Part shown: in pieces, positions 53,953-62,628 of the stretch
Layout: every line of letters begins with the position of its first letter
How positions within the stretch are numbered: the first letter of the stretch is position 1
NCBI GenBank assembly: GCA_963822905.1
Contig: CAWGJF010000001.1
Location: 682,001-746,000 of the forward strand
Direction: 5' to 3'
DNA: 64,000 bases
From: CAWGJF01 sp963822905
GTDB lineage: Bacteria > Bacteroidota > Ignavibacteria > Ignavibacteriales > Ignavibacteriaceae
Position numbers and translations under genes: made by a program
The notes under the pieces: model-generated
Database searches by the model: none
Seen by the model: only the letters and a program-made list of their open reading frames with translations
Told to the model about the DNA's origin: nothing

Positions 53953-56040
53953 ATGAATCCAAAAATAATTGGCTTAACAAGAATTAGAAATGAATCTTTA
54001 ATCATTAAGGATACACTAGACTATTTAGCTGGGTTTTGCACAGGAGGGATTTTTGTTTATGACGATTGTTCAAAAGATAGTACTTATGAAATTTGTAAAA
54101 ACCATCCGGCAGTAAAAGAAATTATAAAAGGTGAATACTGGGACGAAAACAGGGAGCGCGCGGAGTTTGAAAACCGGCAGATGCTGCTTGAAACTGCTAA
54201 AATTTATGCAGGTCCAGATGATTGGTTTGTTTATATCGACGCAGACGAAAGAATTGATTTTGATTGGAATAAAATTGCCGGTTATGATAAAAATGTTATC
54301 GCAATCCGTATGAAACTATTTGATTTCTACATTACACCCGAAGACGCGGAGAAAAAATATAACGAAAGATTGTGGCATGGTCCTGAATACAGAGAAATAA
54401 TTATGGCATTTAAAAATTCCGATGCTCTCAGGTATGAACATCCGGATCAGAGAGAAGTTAGCCTTGGGAAAACGAGTAAAATAGTTGATGACGGTTTTGT
54501 CAAACATTATGGCAAAGCAATTTCAGTAGATGAATGGGAAAAAACTTGCGACTATTATGCAAATCATTTTCCTAAGTATTCCGAAAAATGGAAAAAGAGA
54601 AAGGGAAAAGCAATCCATAATGGGGTTTCTGATTTCGGGAATGAATTAATCCTCTGGTGTGAAAAAGAATTAAAAGGTTTCCCGCTTTTGCCCAAAATAG
54701 AAAAAAGTAATGCGCTCAGAATATTAATTGGCACACATCATCTCATTGATTTTACAGGCTCCGAAATTTATACACTTACCCTGGCTGAACAGCTTATTCA
54801 GGAAGGTCACAGTGTAAAAGTTTATTCAAAGTATATTGATAAAATGCGCGATCAGTTTGCAACAATAAATGTTGAACTGATTGATGACTGTCAAAAACTT
54901 TCCAAATATGAATTTGATATAGCACATATTCATCATAATATAACAGCATTTGAAGTAAGAAGTGTATTTCCTGAATTACCAATGATAATGGTTTCGCAGG
55001 GGGTTCTTCCATTTTTGGAGCAACCTCCGATTGTTGATGTTGGCATATCAAAATTTTTAGGAATTTCCCTCGAAGTGATAAATAATTTGATAAAAAAAGG
55101 AGTCCCATCAAGCAAGGTTTCATATTTTCCAAATATTGTTGACGAAAATAAGTTTAGAGTTGGAAGACAAATCAATGAAATACCACGTAAGGCATTAATA
55201 ATCAGCGGCAGACTCGATAAAATTCGTGAAGGAATAATCCGCAGAGCTTGCGAGAAGTTATCAATCGAAACAAGGTTTATCGGTGGAAGGTTTGGATCTT
55301 TCCCTCAAAAAAAGGTACTAAGTTTAATAAAGGAATCTGATATCGTTTTCTCATTAGGACGTGGAGCAATTGAAGCGATGATGTGCGGAAGAATTCCCAT
55401 AATTTTTGATTACCTGGGTGGTGATGGAATACTTACTCCGCTAACTTTTGATGAGATTAGAAAAAATAATTTCTCCGGCAGAAGGTTTAATAATAATTTT
55501 TCTGTTGAAGAACTGGTGAATGAAATAAATAAATATCAACAAAGTTATGGAGCAGAGTTGAGAGAGCTATCTATTCAGAATTTCTCTGCTTCAAAATATG
55601 TAAAGCATATAATTGAAATTTATAAAACAGCAATTGAAAAAGGATCTTTAATTATTAATGAAGAAAACAAAAGGAGCATAGAATTCATCATGTACTTAAT
55701 GAAAGAAACGAAGGCGTATTCCCAGGAAATGGCTGTCCGAAATACTACACACTTCCTTAATCAACAATTCAGGTTAAAAGAAAATATCCTGAAAGCCGAG
55801 ATAATGATAAATGGCGGCGAATATGAAAGAGCAATAATGACTCTTAACGAAGCGCTTAACGAAGACCCGGAAAACATTGATGCCTTAAACAATATTTCTG
55901 TAGCATATATTTTAAATGGCAATTTGCCTGAAGCATCAGACAAAATTAGACGTGTTCTTAAATTAAAACCGAATGATGAAGTTGCTAATTCAAACCTGGA
56001 ATACATTCATACAAAGTTTGGTACTCTAAAGGTTAGTTAA
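53953..56040 (+). CDS. Two-domain glycosyltransferase (GT2-like plus GT4-like) with TPR repeats
   Basis: 695 residues. The first about 220 form a GT2-like domain (IGLTRIRNESLIIKDTLDYL, FVYDDCSKDSTYE and DWFVYIDADERIDFDWN with a DAD metal site). Residues about 255-560 resemble a GT-B (GT4-like) fold (ALRILIGTHHLIDFTGSEIY, ALIISGRLDKIREG, VFSLGRGAIEAMMCGRIPII). The last about 110 are TPR repeats (YERAIMTLNEALNEDPENID). It is first of three TPR-glycosyltransferase genes directly before flagellin, with 26 bases to the next. The acceptor is unknown; flagellin is a strong candidate by context. Confidence 0.8.
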   Translation: MNPKIIGLTRIRNESLIIKDTLDYLAGFCTGGIFVYDDCSKDSTYEICKNHPAVKEIIKGEYWDENRERAEFENRQMLLETAKIYAGPDDWFVYIDADERIDFDWNKIAGYDKNVIAIRMKLFDFYITPEDAEKKYNERLWHGPEYREIIMAFKNSDALRYEHPDQREVSLGKTSKIVDDGFVKHYGKAISVDEWEKTCDYYANHFPKYSEKWKKRKGKAIHNGVSDFGNELILWCEKELKGFPLLPKIEKSNALRILIGTHHLIDFTGSEIYTLTLAEQLIQEGHSVKVYSKYIDKMRDQFATINVELIDDCQKLSKYEFDIAHIHHNITAFEVRSVFPELPMIMVSQGVLPFLEQPPIVDVGISKFLGISLEVINNLIKKGVPSSKVSYFPNIVDENKFRVGRQINEIPRKALIISGRLDKIREGIIRRACEKLSIETRFIGGRFGSFPQKKVLSLIKESDIVFSLGRGAIEAMMCGRIPIIFDYLGGDGILTPLTFDEIRKNNFSGRRFNNNFSVEELVNEINKYQQSYGAELRELSIQNFSASKYVKHIIEIYKTAIEKGSLIINEENKRSIEFIMYLMKETKAYSQEMAVRNTTHFLNQQFRLKENILKAEIMINGGEYERAIMTLNEALNEDPENIDALNNISVAYILNGNLPEASDKIRRVLKLKPNDEVANSNLEYIHTKFGTLKVS

Positions 56041-56066
56041 AAATCAATTCAAATAACGAATATAAT

Positions 56067-59000
56067 ATGATCGGCAAATCAATTCTCCTGGATAAAATTC
56101 AGTTTTTTTATGATGAAAATAATCAGAAAGAACTTGAATCGTTTTTAAACAATCTACTCAATGAGGAAATTGTTGATAATCAAACGAAAAGTTTTTTACA
56201 TTATCATTTAGGAAGATTACATTACTATAATGACAACCTGAAATCAGCCGAAGAACAGTTTTTCAAATCAATTCAGTTAGATCATGAAAATTATCATTCA
56301 CTGGTGTACCTTGGACTCATCCTCGAAAAATCAGGTAAAAAAGATGAGGCTTTAAAGTTGTTTTTGAAATGTGCATCGGCAGACGATTCTTATTCACATC
56401 TTTTTAGCAAAAGTTTAGAACTTGTTAATAATTTAAAAACCGGGATCGAGCAGATTGATAATATTCTTAAACCTGATCAAAAAACGATCAGGCAAAATGA
56501 TAATGTTAAAATTTCTGTTATAATACTTTGCTATAATAAAATTGAGTACACAATAAAATGTCTCAATACTTTGTTCAGACAAACATCATATCCTAACTTT
56601 GAAGTAATTGTTCTTGATAATGCTTCGGCAGATGATACACCCGCTTATCTTGAAGCTTATGGAAGTAAAATAAAATTTGCCCGAAGCGATTCGAACTTGG
56701 GTTTTGTCGGTGGTAACAATGCAGCATTTCAATTGGTTGAAGGCGAATACATAGTTTTTTTAAATAATGACACAGAAGTTCTTCCATTATGGCTGACTAA
56801 TCTTTATAATACTTTTCTTGTTCATCCAGATGCAGGTGCGGTTGGTTCGATGTTGATTTATCCCGATGGCAAATTACAGGAAGCCGGTGGAATAATTTTT
56901 AATAATGCAACCGGATGGAATTTTGGAAGAAACGGTGACCCAGGCGATCCAAAATATAGTTTCTTACGCGAAGTTGATTATTGTTCGGGCGCATCATTAA
57001 TGGTTAGAAGTGAATTATTTAACAGGCTGGGAAAATTTGATATGCGATTTTTCCCTGCCTACTTTGAAGATACTGATCTTTGTTTTGGAATCAGGAAACT
57101 TGGCTATAAAGTTTATTATTGTCCTTATTCACGTGTGATTCATTATGAAGGAATCACAGCTGGCACGGATCTCAGTTCGGGTTTTAAGAAACATCAGCTA
57201 TTAAACACACCAAAATTTTTAGAAAAATGGAAAGATGAATTAACATTTCAATATGACGATGATCTGAAAAAAATTTATTCATTTTCTAATCGTCAAAAGG
57301 GGAAAAGAATACTGATTATAGATGACATTCCACCTTTCCCTGATAGAGCCGCGGGAGCGTTACGACATTATCACACTTTAAAACAATTGTTAGAACTTGG
57401 CTGCAGAGTTACATATATCCATTTAATGGGTCAACAATTTAATGATGAAAGCAGTAAAAAATATTTTAAAAGATTTAAAATGCAGGGAGTTGAATTTCAC
57501 TGGGCTAACTATGAAGGTTGGTGGGCAATAAGAGAAACTCCGGCTGCAGTTACCATTGTTAATCAACTTCTTCACCAATTGGAATTACATAAAAGAGATT
57601 TTGATTTGGTTTATATTGCTTTCTGGTACATTGCTGAACATTTTATAGATTCTGTAAAGAAAGTGATCCCGAATGTACCAATACTTGTTGACTCTATGGA
57701 TATACATTACCTGAGAGAAACAAGAGAAGCAGAAACGATGAAGGATTCTACTTTAAAGAATAAATCCCTTAATACTAAAAAACGGGAACTCCAGGTTTAT
57801 TCAAAAGCAGATTGCATAACAACGGTTACAGAATCAGACAGGGAAATACTTCAAAGAGATTTACCAGATAAACCGGTTTTTATCTTAACGGATGTTCACG
57901 ATGCTAAAGACACAAAAACAAGTTTTGAAGAAAGAGAAGGGCTGATATTTGTAGGCAACTTCAATCACAATCCAAATGAAGATGCAGTAATATATTTTGT
58001 TGATAAAATATTTCCTCTTGTATTAAAGAAGAATCCGGAAATTAAATTTTATATAGTTGGGAATAATCCTACTAAAAAAATAAAAGCACTTCAGTCTGAG
58101 AATGTTATTGTTACAGGATGGGTTCCCGAGGTTGCTCCATATCTTGAAAAATGCAAAATATCCGTTGTACCATTACGATTTGGTGCAGGCAATAAAGGAA
58201 AAGTTGGTGAAACTCTATCTTATGGCGTTCCAATGGTTTCAACAACTATCGGTGCTGAAGGAATGAATATAATTAATGAAGAACATTCATATATCACAGA
58301 TAATCCGAACCAATTTGCAAAGTATATTCTTCAATTATATTCTGATAAAGAAACCTGGCAGAAATTTTCTGTAGAAGGAAAACAACTAATATCATCTCAA
58401 TATTCCAGCGAATTAATGAGACAGAGGCTGGAATTTATTCTAAGTCACGAGACAAAGGAATCATTCAAAACTATACTGGCTAAAAATCAATCGAGCCCTC
58501 CAAAAGTCAGCGTTATACTTGTAACTTATAATAACTGGAAGTACACAAGAGAATGTATTCAAAGCGTTGTTGAATATTCAGGTTATGATTATGAAATTAT
58601 TTTGTTTGATAATTTATCGACTGACAACACGGTATTAAATGTTAACAAAGAATTTCCGTTTGTTAGAGTTATAAATAACGATTCTAATATCGGGTTTCCT
58701 GCTGCGGTTAATAAAGCAATCGTGAATACACTTGGTGAATATGTGTTGCTTTTAAATAACGATACTGTTGTAACCGCAGGATGGCTTGATAGATTGATTG
58801 AAGTTGCTGAGAGTGATAAAAAAATTGGAATTGTCGGTCCAATTAGCAATGAAGTGAGTGGTGCTCAAAAAGATAAAGATGCTGTATATAATAATATGGC
58901 TGAAATGAGTCTGTATGCTGAAGAGATTAAAATTAAAAATAAAGATGAAGTTGTTCCATTCCCCCGTGTTGCATTTTTATGTACACTGATTAAAAAAGAT

Positions 59001-59735
59001 GTTATTGAAAAAATTGGCGGACTTGATGAAAGATTTTCACCCGGGAATTATGAAGATGACGATTTTTGTTTGAGAGCACAATTGGCCGGATTTAAAACTG
59101 TAATTGCAAAAGATATCTTTATCCATCATTACGGTTCGGTAAGCTTTAAAAAAGATGGAGACAAACAATACATTGAAAGACTCCAGGTTAACAGGAAAAA
59201 GTTTATTGCAAAATGGAATGCTGACCCTGATGAAATCTGGCTGAAGAACAAAAATTTTAATAGTGATAGGGAACTCTATTATCCATTAAGCAACTCAATG
59301 TTCATCCAGGCTTTTGAAAGAGCCAAACTTCATATTAGAGAAAAAGAATATCAACTGGCACAATCTGAGCTAGCAAAAGCAGTAAGAGTTTTCCATTCAT
59401 CGGATAAAAAAGATTATGCAGTTGATTATAACGATGTCCTTAATCTTACCGGAAATATTTGTCTTATTAACCAGGACATTGATGAAGCAGCAAAATATTT
59501 TGAAGAAGAACTAAAAATCACTCCAAACTCTGCCGGAGCTTGTATAGGGCTGGGAGAAATATTCTTTGCAAAGGAAATGAATGATGAAGCAGGTACCATG
59601 TTTGAGTGGGCATTAAAAATTGAACCGGAGAATGAAACTGCATTATCGGCACTTTCACGGATTTATGAATTAATGGGAACGCAGAAAAGTATTAAACAAA
59701 TACAGTCTGAAAATAAAGCACTGATTGTTAATTAA
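56067..59735 (+). CDS. Giant glycosyltransferase: TPR, GT2, GT4, GT2, TPR
   Basis: 1222 residues with a five-part plan. N-terminal TPR (about 1-135, YHLGRLHYYNDNLKSAEEQF). First GT2 (about 150-400): KISVIILCYNKIEYTIKCLN, LDNASADDTPAYLEA, VFLNNDTEV, AYFEDTDLCFGIRKLG. GT4-like domain (about 415-800): ILIIDDIPPFPDRAAGALRH, GLIFVGNFNHNPNEDAVIYF, VPLRFGAGNKGKVGETLSYG. Second GT2 (about 810-1065): KVSVILVTYNNWKYTRECIQ, LLNNDTVVTAGW, NYEDDDFCLRAQLAG. C-terminal TPR (about 1095-1222). Active-site acids are present in both GT2 parts, so it may build a multi-sugar chain on one acceptor. 26 bases after the upstream GT, 13 before the next. Confidence 0.85.
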   Translation: MIGKSILLDKIQFFYDENNQKELESFLNNLLNEEIVDNQTKSFLHYHLGRLHYYNDNLKSAEEQFFKSIQLDHENYHSLVYLGLILEKSGKKDEALKLFLKCASADDSYSHLFSKSLELVNNLKTGIEQIDNILKPDQKTIRQNDNVKISVIILCYNKIEYTIKCLNTLFRQTSYPNFEVIVLDNASADDTPAYLEAYGSKIKFARSDSNLGFVGGNNAAFQLVEGEYIVFLNNDTEVLPLWLTNLYNTFLVHPDAGAVGSMLIYPDGKLQEAGGIIFNNATGWNFGRNGDPGDPKYSFLREVDYCSGASLMVRSELFNRLGKFDMRFFPAYFEDTDLCFGIRKLGYKVYYCPYSRVIHYEGITAGTDLSSGFKKHQLLNTPKFLEKWKDELTFQYDDDLKKIYSFSNRQKGKRILIIDDIPPFPDRAAGALRHYHTLKQLLELGCRVTYIHLMGQQFNDESSKKYFKRFKMQGVEFHWANYEGWWAIRETPAAVTIVNQLLHQLELHKRDFDLVYIAFWYIAEHFIDSVKKVIPNVPILVDSMDIHYLRETREAETMKDSTLKNKSLNTKKRELQVYSKADCITTVTESDREILQRDLPDKPVFILTDVHDAKDTKTSFEEREGLIFVGNFNHNPNEDAVIYFVDKIFPLVLKKNPEIKFYIVGNNPTKKIKALQSENVIVTGWVPEVAPYLEKCKISVVPLRFGAGNKGKVGETLSYGVPMVSTTIGAEGMNIINEEHSYITDNPNQFAKYILQLYSDKETWQKFSVEGKQLISSQYSSELMRQRLEFILSHETKESFKTILAKNQSSPPKVSVILVTYNNWKYTRECIQSVVEYSGYDYEIILFDNLSTDNTVLNVNKEFPFVRVINNDSNIGFPAAVNKAIVNTLGEYVLLLNNDTVVTAGWLDRLIEVAESDKKIGIVGPISNEVSGAQKDKDAVYNNMAEMSLYAEEIKIKNKDEVVPFPRVAFLCTLIKKDVIEKIGGLDERFSPGNYEDDDFCLRAQLAGFKTVIAKDIFIHHYGSVSFKKDGDKQYIERLQVNRKKFIAKWNADPDEIWLKNKNFNSDRELYYPLSNSMFIQAFERAKLHIREKEYQLAQSELAKAVRVFHSSDKKDYAVDYNDVLNLTGNICLINQDIDEAAKYFEEELKITPNSAGACIGLGEIFFAKEMNDEAGTMFEWALKIEPENETALSALSRIYELMGTQKSIKQIQSENKALIVN

Positions 59736-59748
59736 TTGAGAAACTAAA

Positions 59749-61269
59749 ATGACCAAGCTCTCTCTGAATATGATTGTTAAGAATGAAGAAGCCAATCTAA
59801 CGAGAGCCCTCCAGTCTGTAAAAAATATTGTTGATGAAATTATTATTGTAGATACCGGGTCTACAGATAAAACAAAATCAATTGCAAAATCATTTGGTGC
59901 GAAGGTATTTGATTTTGAATGGATGAATAACTTTTCATCGGCCAGGAATTTCGCATTAGAGAAATCAAGCGGAGACTGGATAATTTATCTTGATGCTGAT
60001 GAAGAGTTAAGCAGCGGTTCTGTGAATGAATTAAAAAAAATTATACAGGAAAAACCTGCAGGGATAAACTGCCTGGTTCAGAGTTTAGGACAGGATCTTA
60101 ACTTGTCGGGAATAATGAAATATCCAAGACTGTTCCCATTAAATGATAAAATAAAATTTACCGGCAGAGTTCACGAACAGATCCAAACTTCTTTAGTTAA
60201 AAATAATTTCGTAATTAAAGATTCTGCCATTAAGATAATACACTATGGTTACGCATCTGATGATAATATAATAATGCAAAAACTTGAAAGAAATTTAGAC
60301 CTGTTATTACGTGAAGAAGATAAGAAATTAACTATCTATGATTTATTCAAAATCGGGCAGACAGCTTACTCGCTAAAATATTTTAGAATTGCAGAAAGAT
60401 ACTTCCAAAGAATGCTTAATTTCAGAAATGCCGATAAAAAATATACAGGGCAGGCATTAATGTATTTAGCATTGATGAATTATGAAGTAGATAAAATCCA
60501 GGCCGCATTTAATCTTGCACAACAGGCATACAAAGTTGTACCCGATAAACCATATCTGAATTATTTGTTATCGCTGATTTGTCTTAGATTGTCGGATCGT
60601 GAAAAATCACTCGGGTATTTAATAAAAGCGATTGAAAGTAATAAATCGCTTATTCTTGATAAAATTAATTCGGAGAATGAAATTGTTGTTGATCAATCCG
60701 ATTTGATTCTGCGTACTTTAAATCTCACTAAATTACTTAAGCATAACAGCCAGATTAAAATTCTGATCAAACAACTGTCAATTTATTTTTACGACAGGTA
60801 CAGGATTGATAGAACCACGTTAAATAAACTAATAACCGGGATAATGAATGATGAACCGATATTTGAATCAGAGACAAAGTGGATTGAAAAAATAATTACC
60901 AAATCAAATCTGGAGTCTTTTCTTGAATTAGTAAAAACCTATACACAGGAAGATGAAAAACTTTTAATGCTTTTCAGCTTATCAAGAAAGTTCCCAAATT
61001 CTTCCACTGTTAAAAAAAGCCTGGCATCCCATTTTGAGGAGAGCGACATGGAAAAAGCAATTGAGTATTATAATGAAGCATTGAATTTAGACGCTTCAGA
61101 CCCTGCAATTTATTTTCATTTAATTTCTCTCAATCTTCAAAGGGGAAATGTAGGCGAAGTAAAAAGGCTGTATTTTAATCTTGAAAAAAGAGTTGAAGAA
61201 AAGCCTCAAATAAAGCAAAAAGTAAATGTTTTAGGAAAAAAACTAGAAAAAATTCTACAAAGAATATAA
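59749..61269 (+). CDS. GT2 glycosyltransferase with TPR repeats
   Basis: 506 residues. Residues about 1-225 are a GT2 domain of the SunS/Waa-like group (LSLNMIVKNEEANLTRALQS, IIIVDTGSTDKTKSIAKSFG, WIIYLDADEELSSGS with the DxD site, RLFPLNDKIKFTGRVHEQIQ). The rest consists of TPR repeats, ending KAIEYYNEALNLDASDPAIY. Enzymes of this plan often glycosylate proteins or peptides directly. It ends 161 bases before the flagellin gene, in the same direction, and is the last of the three-gene GT cluster. Confidence 0.82.
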   Translation: MTKLSLNMIVKNEEANLTRALQSVKNIVDEIIIVDTGSTDKTKSIAKSFGAKVFDFEWMNNFSSARNFALEKSSGDWIIYLDADEELSSGSVNELKKIIQEKPAGINCLVQSLGQDLNLSGIMKYPRLFPLNDKIKFTGRVHEQIQTSLVKNNFVIKDSAIKIIHYGYASDDNIIMQKLERNLDLLLREEDKKLTIYDLFKIGQTAYSLKYFRIAERYFQRMLNFRNADKKYTGQALMYLALMNYEVDKIQAAFNLAQQAYKVVPDKPYLNYLLSLICLRLSDREKSLGYLIKAIESNKSLILDKINSENEIVVDQSDLILRTLNLTKLLKHNSQIKILIKQLSIYFYDRYRIDRTTLNKLITGIMNDEPIFESETKWIEKIITKSNLESFLELVKTYTQEDEKLLMLFSLSRKFPNSSTVKKSLASHFEESDMEKAIEYYNEALNLDASDPAIYFHLISLNLQRGNVGEVKRLYFNLEKRVEEKPQIKQKVNVLGKKLEKILQRI

Positions 61270-61306
61270 TTGTAAAAGCTCTTTCTAAAAAATAATACCT
61301 CCGCAC

Positions 61307-61333
61307 TAAACAATTCAAAATCAACTCCGATAA
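61307..61333 (+). promoter_or_regulatory. Sigma28 (FliA) promoter for flagellin
   Basis: TAAA (61307-61310), 15 bases, TCCGATAA (61326-61333): seven of eight -10 positions and all of the -35 core match the consensus TAAA-N15-GCCGATAA. Predicted start near 61340 gives a leader of about 90 bases ahead of the flagellin ATG. Confidence 0.85.
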
Positions 61334-61381
61334 TCTTAGTGAACAGTAAATAGTTCTTATAAATAATTCTTAATAAACACA

Positions 61382-61425
61382 TCAGGCAAGGAAGCCTGAA
61401 TCAATAACAATATATACATGGAGGT
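61382..61425 (+). promoter_or_regulatory. Flagellin 5-prime leader hairpin and strong ribosome-binding site
   Basis: TCAGGC (61382-61387) pairs perfectly with GCCTGA (61394-61399), loop AAGGAA. 20 bases further is GGAGGT (61420-61425), an almost ideal Shine-Dalgarno site five bases before the ATG. The hairpin may stabilise the abundant transcript; it does not cover the ribosome site. Confidence 0.6.
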
Positions 61426-61430
61426 ATATC

Positions 61431-62219
61431 ATGGGATTCCAAATCAACACCAATCTTGATGCATTAAATGCATACAATGCTTTAGCAAAAGTTAATTCAC
61501 AGACTGCAAAAGCACAATTGCGTTTAGCTACAATGAAGAGAATAAACTCAGTAGCTGATGATACATCTGGTTTCAAAGTAGGAAAAGAACTCGAAGCTGA
61601 TAACCTGAAAATGAAAGCTCAATTGAACAACATTTCTTCTGGAAAAAACTGGTTATCAACAGGTGAATCTGCATTAATGCTTGTCAATGATAAGTTGAAT
61701 CAGATTTCAGCTAAACAGGAAGACGCAAAAGATCCATTGAAAGATGCTTCAAGTCTTCAGAGTGACATAAAAACATTAGCAGACGAAATCGACAATATAC
61801 TTTCCAACACAAATATCAATGGAACAAATGTTCTTGCTGATTCACTTCAGTCATTCGGTGTTGGTGCAACTTCAATCGGTATCAATGTTGGCGGACAAGT
61901 TGGTGATAACAGTACAACATTAACAGCTCTACAGGCTGGTGACGCTACTACATTAACTACCGATATCAGCACATTCCAGGATAATATTAAAACAGCTTTG
62001 GGATATATCGGTAACTTATCTCAGACCCTGGATTCAAGAGAAGAATACCTGTCAGCTTCTATTTCCAATAACACTGCATCAATTTCTCATATATTCGATG
62101 CAGATATGGCAATGGAACAGTTGAACGCAACAAAAGGTCAAATCGGTTCACAGGTTGGAACACTTATGTTGGGACAACTTAATTCAGCACCACAAGGCGT
62201 TCTTCAGTTATTCAGATAA
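61431..62219 (+). CDS. fliC: Flagellin
   Basis: 262-residue filament subunit. The conserved D0/D1 halves are clear: GFQINTNLDALNAYNALAKV, MKRINSVADDTSGFKVGKEL and LNNISSGKNWLSTGESAL at the N-terminus, and ASISNNTASISHIFDADMAM and LGQLNSAPQGVLQLFR at the C-terminus. The middle (about 125-185) is only a short Ser/Thr/Gly-rich linker, so the outer D2/D3 domains are missing and the filament should be thin. Central Ser and Thr residues could be glycosylated by the enzymes encoded just upstream. It has its own sigma28 promoter and terminator. Confidence 0.96.
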   Translation: MGFQINTNLDALNAYNALAKVNSQTAKAQLRLATMKRINSVADDTSGFKVGKELEADNLKMKAQLNNISSGKNWLSTGESALMLVNDKLNQISAKQEDAKDPLKDASSLQSDIKTLADEIDNILSNTNINGTNVLADSLQSFGVGATSIGINVGGQVGDNSTTLTALQAGDATTLTTDISTFQDNIKTALGYIGNLSQTLDSREEYLSASISNNTASISHIFDADMAMEQLNATKGQIGSQVGTLMLGQLNSAPQGVLQLFR

Positions 62220-62241
62220 AATTAGTCAGTGGAAATAAATA

Positions 62242-62268
62242 CCCCTCCGCACAGCGGAGGGGTTTTTT
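62242..62268 (+). terminator. Strong rho-independent terminator after flagellin
   Basis: Nine-bp perfect GC-rich stem CCCCTCCGC (62242-62250) and GCGGAGGGG (62254-62262), loop ACA, followed by six T (62263-62268). It would separate the abundant flagellin transcript from fliS-fliD. Confidence 0.95.
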
Positions 62269-62276
62269 AAAACCCT

Positions 62277-62621
62277 ATGGATAAAAAAATGTATCAAACT
62301 TCTGTAAACCAAAGAAATAAATTGAATCCGTATTTAACTAACCAGATTTTACAATCTTCTCCTGAACAACTTTTTATTAAAATTTATGATTATGCTATTG
62401 TTCATGCAGAAAAAAAAGAAATGGTTAAAACGAACAATGCAATCCAGGAACTTATTTCTTTATTAAACTTCCAGGATGAAAGTTATCGTGATCTCTCGGC
62501 AAATCTGATGAACCTTTATCATTATTGTCAGGAGCAGGCAAGGAAACAGAATTTTGATATTGTTAAAAACATTCTCTCAGAACTGAGAGAAAGTTGGATT
62601 ACAGTTATAAACTCAAAGTGA
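62277..62621 (+). CDS. fliS: Flagellin export chaperone FliS
   Basis: 114 residues, small helical protein. NQILQSSPEQLFIKIYDYAI near residues 22-41 is the FliS signature (NxxxxxSPExLxxxLYDxAI). FliS binds the C-terminal D0 segment of flagellin to keep it unfolded before export. It lies between fliC and fliD, its usual place. The ATG at 62277 is eight bases after the terminator T-run; an ATG four codons later (62289) is an alternative start. Confidence 0.88.
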   Translation: MDKKMYQTSVNQRNKLNPYLTNQILQSSPEQLFIKIYDYAIVHAEKKEMVKTNNAIQELISLLNFQDESYRDLSANLMNLYHYCQEQARKQNFDIVKNILSELRESWITVINSK

Positions 62622-62628
62622 TAAAACG

